Positions 22,300 to 34,484 are shown, numbered from the stretch's first letter. The stretch is DNA of 64,000 bases from Lepeophtheirus salmonis (GCF_016086655.4 NC_052140.2:15438001-15502000), one strand, 5' to 3'. Notes: generated by a model from the sequence alone, not told the origin. Program-made: numbers and translations.

Positions 22300-23415
22300 A
22301 ACATTATTATAAATTCATATATATGACATCTCATTGCCCTAATTTTTAAGCACCTACTACTATCTTTATACTCTGGTGTCCTATTGAATAAAAACTAGGA
22401 CCGGAATGTCCGTTAATATATATTTATTATTTATGAATTATTATTAATATCAGTGATAGAGCTGAATATTGATTTCTACTATTGTGCTAACAGGAGAATA
22501 AAAGGCAGTACAGTGACTTTCATAAATATAAAAATACGGATAATAGAATAGGCAAAATAGATCGGAGGAGTGAGTACTTGAGGAGGATTCCTCCTGTTGA
22601 GAGAGTGTTCTCATTGCATTGTACTCATATTACTATTCTATGTATTATATTATTGTATGTGTAGTACCTACTCCCAGCAATTTATGAATGCAAGTCAGTT
22701 GCAGTGGGAAATATTCCCTGAGTCATCATGGTCACCTTACTTAAGTAAGTATGCTGCTCTATGTGATTTAGGGCGGTTTGTTTTTTAAAACATTTTTTTT
22801 GTAATTTAGAATATTAGAAAATTTGTAATGTTGCAGTAGTGTCGATAGGACTTCTTTTTTGGTGGGCCCAAAAAAAAAAAAAAAAACACCTGCATTTTTA
22901 AATATGTATATACAAGTTGCAGCAAAAAATGCCATGAATAGTTTTAAATATGGGATTTACAGAACATTAAAGGAGATTTATGCAATAAGTGAATATTCCA
23001 TATAGGATCAATATATTAATAGAGTCATTCTTGTCTATTTTAAAACACATCCCTCAAATCTTTTCTGTATTCTGTGGCACATTATAAAGTTATATTACTC
23101 ATAAATACGTAATAACCTTGTATATTTAATAGATCAAAATGAAATGATAGTATTATTTATTAAAAGTTGGTAATTAGAATGACGAATGTTGTAATTCAAA
23201 AATCCATTTTAAAACTAATAAATTCCAACTTGTAAAATGTCCTTAAACAAGTTGCACCTTGTACAGACATCACAACTTTTATATAGGTTGGATACAAATA
23301 TGATAGAGTGGTGATCCATAATTTGCATGAGTATGGATAAATTAGAAAGAACATGATTTTTATTCAATCATTTAAATTCTACTTAAAATCAATCTGTGAA
23401 TTGTTTTATTACTAT
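22300..23415. other. AT-rich stretch without a recognised gene
   Basis: Contains a small palindrome AGGAGGATTCCTCCT at 22582-22596 and a poly(A) run at 22870-22886. No gene seen. Confidence 0.4.
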
Positions 23416-23419
23416 GTTT

Positions 23420-23536
23420 AGCTGTGTTTTTTATTCAATATGTCCTCCTTATCAAGCAATAGCAGCCTCGACACGCCGGCAAGCAGGCACTGTCGTTTGG
23501 TTGCGTAATGAAACCTCTTAATAAAAAATAACGGGG
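23420..23536 (-). mobile_element. Family A derivative, shortest copy
   Basis: The right edge AATAACGGGG (23527-23536) is the inverse of the family A terminus CCCCGTTATT, and reading inward on the minus strand gives the terminus plus ATTACGCAACCAAACGAC. After about 55 bases it jumps straight to the last codons of the transposase (CGGCGTGTCGAGGCTG, RRVEAAIA, then GGACATATTGAA). This leaves a 0.12 kb mini-element lacking nearly everything. Confidence 0.6.
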
Positions 23537-23544
23537 TTATATTG

Positions 23545-24735
23545 GTGATGATTTGCTACAGCATATTGTTAGATCTCACTTTTTTAAATTATGATGATTT
23601 GCTAACCCCCACAAAACCCAAATGATGAAATTTTTAAGCCCTCATTGCTTGCAAAAATTTTTATTTTGAATGTATTTAAGTTGAGAAAAAAGAAAAAATT
23701 ATTAATTTAGTCAATAGATATTGGAATAAAACATAACTTGTATACAATATTTTTGATAAAAAAGTTTATATCCTATTAAAAGTATTTTAAAATTGTTTTT
23801 TCAAAGTCACTCATTGAAAAAAAAAAAAAAGAGTATCGTTTGAAAAATTTTATCATCCACGGATTTTTTTTTTAATTTTCAAAAAGATAATATATAAAAC
23901 TGTATGTTAAAAACTTCCTTATGTGATTGTATCATTTGCTTCGTATGGGTACTTTAAAAGATAACTTTTTATAGATGAGAAAAATGTCTTTCAAAAGTAT
24001 TTTATGAACAATGTAAAAATTTTTACATTTTAAGAAAGAATGATTTCTGTACAAAATTTACATAATTTTTCTCTTTTTTGCTTCATAAGCTTTAGACTTT
24101 AATTTTAATAATATTTTTTATAGCTTAAGAACATTTCTATCGCAATTATTGCAGTTGTAATGGTTAAGTTTGTTATAATAAAAATTATCTAGTGGCATGT
24201 GTTTTTGTGTGATTATTAATTTGAGGGGGTTCCCGATTTAATTTTGTTTTACTCAATCGACTGATATATCAGTATTTATAACTTTTATCCTTCCTAACTT
24301 TTCCACACTATCAAAATTATGAAATACCTAAAAAAACCAACCGTCCTAACGTGTATTTTGAGTGCATGGCTTGAAAATAAGGAATAATAATGCAAGAGGG
24401 ATACTAAAGAGAGAAAGAAAGAAAGAAATCTCAGGTGAAGAGAACATCTCTCTAGGTACTACTACTATGCACCAAGGAAACTTAAAATTCCAATTTTATA
24501 TTCCTTTTCTTATTGTTGTTTCTGTGATTTTTTTTATTGTTAACATTTTTGTTATCTTCAGAATGATAAGGAGATCTCACTAGTCACTACTACTGGAGAA
24601 AAGAAATAATAAGAAATGTATTATATATTATGTACATAATATGTATAAACGTCTCGTGAGCGGACAGTGCCTTAATTCTACAACTTATAAAATAACTGAA
24701 AATGAAATAATATTCTGCTAAAAGATTCTACTAAA
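23545..24735. other. AT-rich stretch, one small hydrophobic open frame
   Basis: No transposase motif. The open frame at 24362-24583 (73 codons) has a basic N-terminal half and a C-terminal hydrophobic segment (FYIPFLIVVSVIFFIV). Its codon pattern is unremarkable and I cannot support it as a gene. Confidence 0.3.
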
Positions 24736-24789
24736 CACAGGGTGGGGATTTTAAATCCAGAAAGTTGAAGGACAATGTGTATTTTAATA

Positions 24790-25800
24790 TACTTTGAAAA
24801 ATTGATTCAGCAATTCAAAAATCCTTTGCTCTTCCATTTAGGGATTCATTCAAACCAGCCACCTCCAGCTTCAAACACAGCCTCCAACCTGTCCTTGAAC
24901 CTGTTAAACGTCTTAATAAGGAGCTTCAAGTCCATATTTGGCACTGCCTCAAGAATCGAAGCCTGCGAGGAGTCAACAGTGTTATGTGCACGTTTATTGG
25001 GCACTTTCTCTCCAAGACTCTTCATACGAATGTAACAATTATGGAAAACTTTAAAGCTTATAACGAACGAACTAAATGGGGAAGAAATATATTTTTTTTA
25101 TCATTTGAAAGCTACATGCAATTATTCATATTGAGATCCGTCTTTCTTGATAACCTTAGGCAAACGACACAAGAACATTTGGATGGCCAGGGCGACCTCG
25201 TTCGGATCCAGTTTTGTCAATCTGCGGGTAACTTCTTCAGAGCCTCGACAGACGAATATTTCTTGGCACATGAGCTACTCCACCTATCCAGGGAATGTAA
25301 ATTAAAAGTACAAAACCAGAACCAGTATAACGTCAATGCTGCATCCGGACCTGCCAAAGGTTCCTGCGCTGTGTGGCCGAGGTTATCAAGAAAGACGGAT
25401 TTCATGATAAATTGTTGACTTTCGTTAAATGTAGCTTTCAAATTATAGAAAAAATATGCCTGTACCCCATAGGGTTTGTTCGTTATAAGCCATATCTGAA
25501 CCACCCAGTAGTAGCCAAGTGGTAACGTGTCCCTCTCCCAAGACATGTCTTTGGGTTCTTTACTCTCAGAACGATTTTACCTTGCAAGTGTTGAGTTTCC
25601 GACTCATCAGACTCATTGAAAGCTTAGCAACATCGTAAACAGTTAATTTGGGCAGCTTCGTAACCTCAAATCATCTCTTTTGGAAATCGAACAGTATCTT
25701 CATACAGTAATGACATCATAGATTCCTGTTGTAATAACATTTCAAGGGTTTTGTATCTCTTATTACACAATTTTGTCAGTTGACTTTCATATGCATAAGT
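24790..25800 (-). pseudogene. Mariner-like transposase, N- and C-terminal remnants around an insertion
   Basis: The C-terminal part on the left (25040-24835, minus strand) reads PNKRAHNTVDSSQASILEAV then LLIKTFNRFKDRLEAVFEAG and GGWFE plus stop, the canonical end of the family. At the right, about 25690-25590, KLTVYDVAKLSMSLMS is a decayed first helix-turn-helix (KLTGVPxSTVYDVVKRF). The catalytic centre is absent; part of its place is taken by the fold-back unit. Confidence 0.7.
25056..25490. mobile_element. Fold-back unit made of two inverted transposon 3' ends
   Basis: An arm at 25056-25195 and an inverted arm at 25347-25490 match over about 140 bp: GCTTATAACGAACGAAC versus GCTTATAACGAACAAAC, and ATCCGTCTTTCTTGATAACC in both. 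Each arm encodes, reading outward, the C-terminus of a mariner-like transposase. The left arm on the minus strand gives LTKLDPNEVALAIQ, then LCRLPKVIKKDGSQYE plus stop. The right arm on the plus strand gives RTCQRFLRCVAEVIKKDG. Both ends of this unit are therefore the 3' end of the same parent element. Confidence 0.7.
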
Positions 25801-26319
25801 TTCCAAGTTGCTAAAATATTAAGGTCTTAGTTTGTTCTGGATTTAAAATACCAACCCTGTATAGGAAGGTGATCCAAAAAATTCCTGGCCTGACTATGTG
25901 ATGGAAATAGTTGCTGAATAATTATGTAAACTCACCCAATTAGAAAGTATACAATCTATATAGCATATGTTCCATGTTAATTGAGTATTTGTCTGGCAGC
26001 CATCAATAATGAACTCTATAACTTAATTTTTGAAAAAAAAAAAAATGGTCTTTGTTATGTTATGTAACACTTAAATTTGAATGGCCTTCACCCAACCATG
26101 ATATAAACTAAACTGGAGTCTACTCCAGGTGAGTATGGTCCTTTGTTTAAAACAGTTACATTTTAGCTAGCTGAGTTCATAAAATTTATCAATTTCACAT
26201 TCTTTTATTGTGACGATCCATTTTGGCTAGTTGAAGTGTAATTAACGAGACACCCAAATGGTAAATAGGAATAATTGATTGATAGAAATTAATAATGATT
26301 CTTGGAAAAAAACAACTAA

Positions 26320-26730
26320 TAATGTAATCTACACTCATTTTTTGAGTAAAGTCACTCAAGTTTGCTTTTGTATTGACGAGTCTCATATGTTTTAGCGAAT
26401 TTCTCAGTGGAAATACTACGAAAAGATAAGTTAGAAAACATTCACAACGAACCAGAACGCAAAGCAGCAGTCTAAAAAAATTGTTCTGATTATAGAACCA
26501 AAATGTACAGTATCGAATGCATCAGCAAAGCCGTGGTGCCAACGATTCCACTCTGGTAATATGGACGTCAAAAATGTCAATAAAATAATGTAAATCGTCG
26601 AGTTCGACCGGCATGTGAGCACTTATTTGAGTGCAAAGAAACTAAACACAAACTATGTTAATTTTATGGTCAAAATAAAGCGAAAAAACGCTTCGAACTT
26701 TTTACTTCACCTATTATACGACTTGACAGA
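26320..26730 (+). pseudogene. Mariner transposase fragment (pair to 61.96 kb)
   Basis: Translation from 26517 gives NASAKPWCQRFHSGNMDV, then IVEFDRHVSTYLSAKKLN and NYVNFMVKIKRKNASNFLLH. The first two match the mariner N-terminal block (ATAKRWFQRFRSGNFDVEDK) and the third lies in the 3' end. The relic at 61.96 kb has the same blocks in the same order with the centre missing. An upstream stretch at 26325-26390 also resembles 62.58-62.64 kb, although that lies downstream of the second copy. Confidence 0.6.
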
Positions 26731-26739
26731 TAGAAAATT

Positions 26740-27965
26740 TAAAAGCCGTTTGAGAAAAATCGAAAAACACTTCATGTGTAAAAAAGAATGAAAAGATCCA
26801 AAATTATAGAAACTATTCCAACCAAGATCTGGCAAGAGTGGCCATCTTTGAAAATATCCTTTTTTCCTTTACTTTTATATAATATTTTGACTCTGGCATT
26901 CAATTAATGTCAATTTTTTGACATTTAAATCTATTCCTACACCTAATGAAGTATTTATTATTTGATTGAGAACTGCTTTTTCAATTGAATGATAAATACT
27001 CAAATTAGGTCTAAGAATAAATTTTTTTACGCCCAAAATTTTGATAACTTTATTTAAACAGTGAATGTAACAATCAGTTAATTAATTATAGTAAATTGAT
27101 GACATACAAAAATAAAAGGATTCGTCTCTAGCAGTGATGAACTGTGCTGCTGATAGTCTCCATGAAAATATCTTATTTATAATGTAATAGCACGTCCAAG
27201 CGGTCCCTCTTCCAGTGATTTCGGCCGGGCTATGATTCATGATACTCATTTCTTCACTCAACTTCTTTTATCTATGCTTTTAAGAATAACCATCATCGGA
27301 TCGATTCCTATTCAATCTCAAACAAATAGTTATTTAAACAATACATGCATACTTAGTTTTAAAAGTTTGCAGAAATTTACCCTGAGGACGTCAAGGAGGA
27401 GCCCGTATCGTGTACCCCCTACTTCTTTGGGCCAATACTACCGTGCTATCTATGTACATATATCTGCCTAGATACTTACGAATCTTTAATTTCGATTTCT
27501 TAAGCCCTTCTTCACTCTGTCTATACAACAACCCTTGTCAAATCTCTTATAAATTGAAATATATTCATATATATATATAAATTCTTTAAATATATGGTCA
27601 TTTAGTGCAGAATGTTGTATGGGGCGGCTTTTACGTCTGATACAGAAGAATGTACTTAAGATTTAGAACTAGATTTCAAATGTTTGAGACGGACACATCC
27701 CTAATTGTTAACTTATTCCATTTATTTAAAGTTACCCTATACTTTGTATTTATCTTATATACCTACTTGCGGAAGTACCAAGCATTAATTGGAGTTCTCA
27801 GGCGCCAATCAACTTTAGTACATATTTTTACTTCCCTTTTCTTTCCTAATTTGACAGGTTGAGCTATAACTTCAGAGTGGGAACACAAAAATTGCAGTTG
27901 TATGATGAAATTACGAAAAATGTTATTCTTATGGAATCGGGAAAAGACAACTCCAAACCAACTTT
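26740..27965. other. AT-rich stretch without a recognised gene
   Basis: Contains several short overlapping open frames with no recognisable domain. A TA microsatellite lies near 27570. Confidence 0.4.
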
Positions 27966-27969
27966 TCAA

Positions 27970-28465
27970 ATGTTTATATACTTTATTTTGCTATATCTTC
28001 TTTTTTCAAAATGTCCTCCTTCACAAACAATAACGGCTTTGACAAACCGACCAACAGATGGACAGCTATTACGTTGAAGGTTGTGTCCATGTCATACTTT
28101 GCTCTCAGGATAGCAGATCGGTCATTCTTCTCCAAGATTTCCTAAACTGCAAAATACCGGGGAGTGAGGTCAGAGATGAAGAAGAGCCACATGATATTAG
28201 GGGCACAAATGAACCATATTGTTTCTGCAGAAGTGTGGTTGTTATTGATTGTATTGGGTTGTAATGGACTTCTTAATACTGTAAACAGTCCTGATGGAGA
28301 TGCTAACGGCTTCTGTAGCTTTCTTGGGACTGAAACCAGCGCGGAGGAAATAACACACGCGATGTCGTTTTGTTTTTGCTACGACATTTTTATAAATAAA
28401 AGTGTAAGTCTTGTTGTAGCTATCCTTTACTTAAGTAATGAAGCTTCTTATTTAAAAATAACGGG
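27970..28465 (-). mobile_element. Family A mariner deletion derivative, copy 2
   Basis: Minus orientation. The 5' end CCCGTTATTTTTAAATAAG lies at 28465 and downward. Helix-turn-helix remnants follow (in pieces, around 28330-28250), then the shared fusion to a degraded C-terminal block, and the end RFVKAVIVCEGGHFEK near 28045-28000. The same deletion junction is found in the copies at 20.1 and 61.1 kb. Confidence 0.65.
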
Positions 28466-28474
28466 TATGAGCTC

Positions 28475-29490
28475 TTTCTTAAATGCTATTGCAAGTTTCT
28501 GGTTCTCCTATCTGTATTATTGTTATAAATATGTCTAGCTCAGACAAATAAACAACATACAAACTTTGCTATTTTTTTCTAATCGTCAAATATAACTGGA
28601 CAACAAATGCAAATATAGCGTTCTGGAATCGTTAATTAAATAATTACTAAAGCTTGAAAAAAGACTTTAAACTCCTTCGAATTCCAAGTGAAAGCTTAGT
28701 CTAACACTATATCATATTAATGATCCTACCCAGTGATGAACTATTTTTATACAAAATTTGTCAAAAAATATTATTTGAAGGAAGTTTTTAATAGAAAAAA
28801 CAAAGGTTTATTTGAATAGGTGCTAACACATTTTCAAAAAACGTCAAGAAACAATAAAAGGCTTAATCCTTAGATTCATAAAGGATATGTATTTTTATTT
28901 TTTTGTTACAAAAACCAGCTCTCTCTAATGAGTATGTACTATAAAAATAAAAAATAAAACAGAGAATTTTTTGTTGTTATTGCACTTCTCCACCAGGAAC
29001 AATAAAAAAGATTGATAAAATAAAATAAAAACACTTTGTTTCGGCGGTTTTTTAACAGAAAAACATAAATGATAAAAAAAATTACCTTCTATGCAAAACA
29101 GGTAAAAAAAATATAATATAAATGGATGGATGTAGTTGGAGAAAAACAAAACTAATCATTCGTTTAGAATATATATACGTATAAGTAGTGATGGAAATTA
29201 AGAGATGGTTATTAGGGTGGTTGGTTAATCAACGTTTTGTCAATTTATACTACGGTTTCCTATGCAAAATTTCATTCTCCTATGATGTCATTTTTTGATA
29301 AGATGATAAAAAAATCATTTACTAAATCCAATGAATTGAGTTATTATTCAGGTCGAAATAAAAGAAATAATATTTCAGTACTTTTTTAATAGGATTTGAA
29401 CAAGTATTTATTTAATTTTTAAATAAATTTACAAATACTTGTTATTAAATCTAAAATGTGTTTAATTTAACATTGCCAAATCTAAACTTC
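28475..29490. other. AT-rich stretch; solitary TTAGGGTGGTTGG motif
   Basis: No gene seen. TATTAGGGTGGTTGG at 29209-29223 resembles the inverse motifs at 31.25-31.29 and 54.60-54.64 kb and could be the end of a further element type. Confidence 0.35.
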
Positions 29491-30062
29491 CAGGGGTGTC
29501 CGCAGGGGATGGGCTAGAGGGGCTGCAGCCCATCCAAATTTAGGAGTTATTACTTTTTACTAATTTTTTTTTGGGTCAGGATGAAAAAATTTTATGCAAA
29601 AATTTGCGGCTATAATTATTTTTTAAAAGATTAGTTTTCTTAAAACAAGTCACTTGGACAAATTAGGCAGGAGAGCAAAAAATTTAATTTTTTATAACTA
29701 GCTATGAATTTTTGAAATTCTTTTCAAAAAAATTTAATAATCGAAATTTGATTTTGAAATTTCTTACCAAAAATTAATTTTTCGTAAATAGCTTTGAATT
29801 TCCAAAATATTTAATTTTCTGTGAATAAATATGGTTTTTTTGAAAAAATTTGCCAAACAATTTATGTTTTTTAGTTTTTGAAATTTTTTGTTTATTGCTG
29901 TGTATTTATAATTTTTCTTTCAAAAAATATAATATCTGGCATTTAATTTTGGAATGTCTTGAACACTTGTGGATTTTGAGGTTTTTTTCCTAAAAACTCC
30001 AAAAATCAAGCGCCCCCCCCTCCCTCGGCAAAAAAAAAAATCAAATATAACCATGGCTCCTG
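29491..30062 (+). repeat. R1 repeat, copy 3
   Basis: It begins CAGGGGTGTCCGCAGGGG, then GAGGGGCTGCAGCCC (hairpin) and an AT-rich body with GCTATGAATTTTTGAAATTC-type motifs. It ends with a C-run and ATAACCATGGCTCCTG, the inverse of CAGGAGCCATGG. Length is 0.57 kb. This is the cleanest copy for defining the left terminus. Confidence 0.65.
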
Positions 30063-30224
30063 ATATCACGGGACTGATTGAACAAAATCACTTGAAGATT
30101 CAATAACTATTATAGCCATAATTTAAAGTGTGTCCCTGGGAATGAAGAAAAAATATTCCCCAGCACATCTTTATCAAAATTCTCAAGAATTGTAAGTAGT
30201 GAGACAAGATATTTATTTTATTTT

Positions 30225-30660
30225 ATATAAAAAATTAAATATCTAAGTGGCCACCCTTGGCCTCCACCATAGCTTCAATACTATGGTGAAGACCTTGCAG
30301 ATCTTCTTCACGTATTCCTCCGACTAATCAGCCCGCTCCTTCTCCATAGAAACCTTTAGTACCTCAATTACCTTCCTTTCCATGGTGCCTAGATACCATA
30401 GCTAAGATGCTTGCAGTTTGGTGTGGATGGAAGCCACATTCACCAGTGTCCTAAATTCGCTATTTGTCTATAACCCACTTATTAGTAGTTTATTTTTATG
30501 GCATTGTGGCCTCTCAAGAGTCTTGATGTCGTATTTGACCTATATGTATAATCTCAATAATGAGACACTTGGAGCTAGAAACCTTGCGGGAGATCTCGTC
30601 ATAATTCATCATCACATCTAGAAGTGCCAAATATGATTTCTAATGGCCTTTATCTCAGTT
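30225..30660 (-). pseudogene. Mariner-like transposase remnant, N- plus C-terminus
   Basis: On the minus strand the C-terminus is clear, split over frames: SMEKERAD, then SEEYVKKICKVFTIVL, then AMVEAKGGHLDI at 30270-30230. The upstream part (30650-30370) contains a weak helix-turn-helix pattern and no catalytic block, so the centre is deleted. The C-terminus matches the relic at 1.9 kb. Confidence 0.55.
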
Positions 30661-30664
30661 AGCC

Positions 30665-32660
30665 TTGGTCTAATGAGCTTACGAATATGTTATTTTTATT
30701 GTCTGCTCTGCTCTGCAACCTATAAAAAAATTGTATGAGCTACTGTAAGTTATTTATTGAGGGATTGTATCTCTCCAATTATTCATTCTACATAAATTGA
30801 CATTTTTTAAATATGCTTTAAGAATTTTTAAATTAAGTTTAAACAAATTTCGATAAAAACTGAGTACGCTATTGAATTTGAAGTGAAGCTCTTGATAAAT
30901 TTCGACGCATTTTTTAGGAAAAATTATTTGATCTTTCTAACTTTAAATGTTTGTATCTCTAGTAGAATTAATGTACTGATTGATGTCAAATTATTTCATC
31001 TTGTAAAGAATAACAATTTTGAGATATGTGGTTACATTTTTTCTACAAAATTTCGTGACTTTAGAAAAAATCTTTAGATAGTTTTTAATGTTTATAAAAA
31101 AGGCAATCAAAATAATTTTAGAGACTAAATGAAGAATTTTTGCCTTTCTCGAAATTTGACCAAGATGTGCAAACGAAAGATGACATCGAAGAACTATTTT
31201 AAATAGGTTAATATTTTACAAATTCACAACGTTTCTGCACTAGGGGTAATCGAAATGGGGGAAAAGTTGGAAAACAAGACACCCTAACGCTTATAGAGGG
31301 TATTGGTTTTCTTAGACTCATGGTCAGTCTATCACTAACAACAACAATCATCCCTATTTTGTCTTTTTCGTATTTTTTTTTTTTTTTTTGTTCTTTTTTT
31401 TTTTTTAAATTAGTAGGTGCGAGAAGGTAAAAGGAAAAAAAAACTTTTCAGAGATTAATGACTTTAAACGTGTTGTTTTCCCTCTTTCAGGAAAAAAAAA
31501 AAAATATAATTTATGTAGAAAAAAATATAATAGTTTGTTCATTTGAATAGAGATTTCAAACATTCAAATATTATTTTATTTTTTACTTGTCTCATTAGTG
31601 TACCAAACTTTCATTACTTTTTTAGGTTTAATATGTAAACAGTAACAGATTTATTCCTGTTACTGTTCAACCCTTTAGTAGTTGAATTTTATTTTCTATA
31701 TCCCACGGCTTAACAAATTGCTTCAAATCTCTTTAAAGTAGATTTTATCCCCAAAAATTTTAGTTTCATATTAAAACATATTTTAGAATGTTTTAAGTAT
31801 GTGTTTTCTTGGAAAAATATTTAGTAAATTTTGCAATTTTTAATGAAGGTTTGTTGAATCTAATTTATTTGTTCGCTTTAAAGTCGTTCTTTTACCATTT
31901 CTATTTTCTTTTTTTCAATTTCTGGTGTTCCTGCTGCTACTTATTTAATATCAGCTGTTATATTATTCTAAACCTCACCAAAATTAATGAATACATTTTT
32001 AGTACTTACAATTTGTTAAAAGTATTTTATATCACTTTTGATCAAAAATGAAATAATAATATTTTAACTATATTAATCACAAAGGCTATGTTGTTGATGC
32101 TCCATCTAATGCTGCTCAGAATAGTTTTAAGAAATAGTGTATTTTTTCTCTTTGTTTTGACCTCAAGTAGATATTTTAAGCATTTTAATTGATATTTACG
32201 TGTGTCAAATGAATGAAATAGTTAGCTTAATTTTGAGTATATGTCGACCTTGTATCAGGTAATGAATTTGCTTAATATTTGGGCCAACGTTTAACCCCAG
32301 TTCAATAAACTAAGTAAAAAGGATGTTCACTAGCAGAGATGTAATATAAATATTTTAAAAGATGCTAAAAATATATTGGTTTTTTAATAATATGATTTGT
32401 CCTACGAAATAACTCCTTGGACAATTGATCTCGTTTTTAAATGATTTGGAATATACATATTTTTTTATATAATAAACTATTTTTGAATTCGAGCATTACT
32501 CAAACTAAAAAAAAGTCATCTTTTCAAAATACTTTTTGATAATTCGATGAACTCGAATAATCAAAACTCGAAATATTCGATTAATGATTTGTTTCACTTC
32601 TAGTATCAATACTCAAAAAGACATTTAAAAAAACTTCAAATTCTTATTTCTTACTAATAT
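30665..32660. other. 2 kb AT-rich stretch without a recognised gene
   Basis: Poly(T) runs at 31373-31389 and 31395-31406. Around 31245-31291 the sequence AAGTTGGAAAACAAGACACC plus CTAAC repeats a motif found at 54.60-54.64 kb. The open frame at 31809-32051 is hydrophobic and AT-driven. No gene supported. Confidence 0.4.
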
Positions 32661-32671
32661 AAGATTTAATG

Positions 32672-33060
32672 TACGGGATGCGTAATTGAAAGCTAAACAT
32701 TTTGAATGATTGATTTTAAAAAGTTTAATTTTTGTGTAAGTAGGGGAGTTTCATGAAATAAACTTTGTGCAAAGTTTGGCTCTTGAGTTGCCATTTCTAA
32801 TCTTTAATGTTGCCCACATCTAATTTGATAATAGCTTTGATGTACTATTGGAAGCTCTAACCAGTTTAATATTCCTTTGAGGGCGCTATGAGTTCCAATG
32901 CTCGTCAATGGAAGCACGGATAGCTTTAAGATCCGGTACCCTTGTCTGACAGGCCTTGGTCTCGACCTGTAGCCAGACGCACAAGTTGGCATTTGGTCAG
33001 GAAAGTTGACCAGATTATTTTCTTGGAGGAATGTTGGTCTCCAAAAAGGACTAGCCACCT
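32672..33060 (-). pseudogene. Mariner-like transposase C-terminal relic with 3' end
   Basis: On the minus strand, in a frame from about 32985, the sequence reads VWLQVETKACQTRVPDLKAI then RASIDEHWNS, matching the post-catalytic block of this group (VWxxVExxAxxxxHPNxxALRASI). The C-terminus is scrambled by frameshifts. The upstream plus-strand sequence TGTACGGGATGCGTAATTG at 32671 may be the 3' terminus. Confidence 0.55.
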
Positions 33061-33738
33061 ATGCGGTGTGTGCCAGTGATCAATTTTGTTTAACTCGTCT
33101 CAATGCCAATATCTTCTTTATTGGCCTTCTATTTTTTCTAAGTCAAGTTTCGGATCTCTGTTGGTGTATGTTCTGGGCAAAGTAGGTAGCTATCTACATT
33201 ATTTTGTCTGCTTGTGAGGTCATTTTTCAATTGATTATGTTTTTGTCCTTTTTGCAGTCTTATTGCCAAGCATTATAAAAAAAGGAAATTATCTTGCCAT
33301 ACCTGGAATTAAAAAAATGAAATATATATTAAATAAAAAAAAAAAACAATTAGTCTTTATTAATTTATGTCTAACAATAAAACCAAAAGCTGAACCTGGA
33401 TCATATTTATACATTATTACAGATTCGGGTTTTTGCACATCAAAAAACTGACAAACCCCAAATTTTTTCTTCACTAAAAAAGTAAATTTTTTTCAGACTT
33501 CTTTCCTTACATTTGCTCTTCCAATTTCGAATCGGAGTATAAGTAAATGATGAAGCCATACAATATATACTTAATGTACTCATGTTGGAACATTTGAATG
33601 GTATGCACTAAACCAATAAATTGAAATAAAAGGTAAATAGGTTAAATATACCTGATTTGTATTTACACATGACGACTAAACACACAGTTCTGACCTTGGC
33701 TTGTAGTTGCTTATATAACTATGTTGTAGGTACAAGTG

Positions 33739-33765
33739 TTGTAGTACCGTATACCGGTACTACAA
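33739..33765. repeat. Perfect 11-bp stem hairpin
   Basis: TTGTAGTACCG (33739-33749) pairs with CGGTACTACAA (33755-33765) around TATAC. It lies 80 bases before a mariner-like terminus at 33846. Confidence 0.85.
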
Positions 33766-33845
33766 TGGTATCGGAGTGGTGACACTTTTAAAACGGGCTA
33801 CTGATATTAATCCTTGTCTCCCAGAAAGTTTTTCTAACACATATA

Positions 33846-34480
33846 CAGGGTGGATCTTATCTAATGGTACACATTTTATTATTTCCAATCCGGAAGGACA
33901 TTGGTGCATAATTCCGGTGTTGGACAGCAAGACATCTTATCTCTGAACAAAGCAATCTGAGACGATTAAAAAGAGAAAAGAAGATTCTAAATTTTCTCAA
34001 GGCCAACAAAAATTCGGGCAACGTTCTGTTCTTTTCTGCAGGAAAAAATGTCAACGTTGATGCCTCTGTGAAATAAGCAAAACAGCCACTACATCAAAAT
34101 CGAACGTCCAGCGAATGTTTCTGCTTCAGTGAGACATGTCTTCAAAACAAAAAATGCAGGATTTTGGAGTCTGCCCTCCTATTTTTGTGGAGAGGAAGGA
34201 GAAGCTCAATGCATGGAACATTTGGATAAGAAAGTACTACCTTGGTCTAGGAAAGAGTTAGGGAACAACTTTGTTTTCTTTTAAGACGGAGTTCCGTCTA
34301 ATCGCGTCGCTAAGACCCAGGCCTTCCTGAGAGACAACTTTCCTTACTTTTGTGACCTCAATATATGGTTGACGTCCTCTCCAGACACGAACCCCTTAGA
34401 CTACAGTATCTAGGCATGTCTGGAGGGGAAAATTTTGTCCTACCCCTCTCTTTTTTCAATCACTCCTTTTATATGAGTAA
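33846..34480 (+). pseudogene. Mariner-like transposase with D-37-D catalytic spacing
   Basis: The 5' terminus CAGGGTGGATCTTATCTAAT at 33846 follows a TA and matches the element at 16.7-17.5 kb. In the plus strand, after frameshifts, the sequence reads MEHLDKKVLPWSRKELGNNF, then a stop in place of Q, then DGVPSNRVAKTQAFLRDNF and TSSPDTNPLDYSI with a stop in place of W. Exactly 37 residues separate the aspartates of DGVP and NPLD, the spacing of DD37D (maT-type) transposases. The helix-turn-helix region is missing and no 3' terminus is seen. Confidence 0.8.
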
Positions 34481-34484
34481 ATAA

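Larger units (their letters stand above)
24738..25859 (-). mobile_element. Mariner-like element with both termini, carrying a nested insertion
   Basis: The left terminus CAGGGTGGGGATTTTAAATC (24738) is matched by the right terminus ending GATTTAAAATACCAACCCTG (25840-25859), the inverse of CAGGGTTGGTATTTTAAATC. Between them the minus strand carries both ends of a transposase with a separate fold-back unit at 25056-25490 in the middle. This is therefore a transposon-in-transposon structure. Confidence 0.75.

Noticed and set aside
24362..24583. 73-codon open frame with a hydrophobic C-terminal segment
   Set aside because: In AT-rich DNA random frames are rich in F, I, L and V. No signal peptide logic, no homologous motif and no flanking splice or promoter signal.
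31809..32051. 80-codon hydrophobic open frame
   Set aside because: Composition follows from the T-rich strand; no motif and no supporting context.
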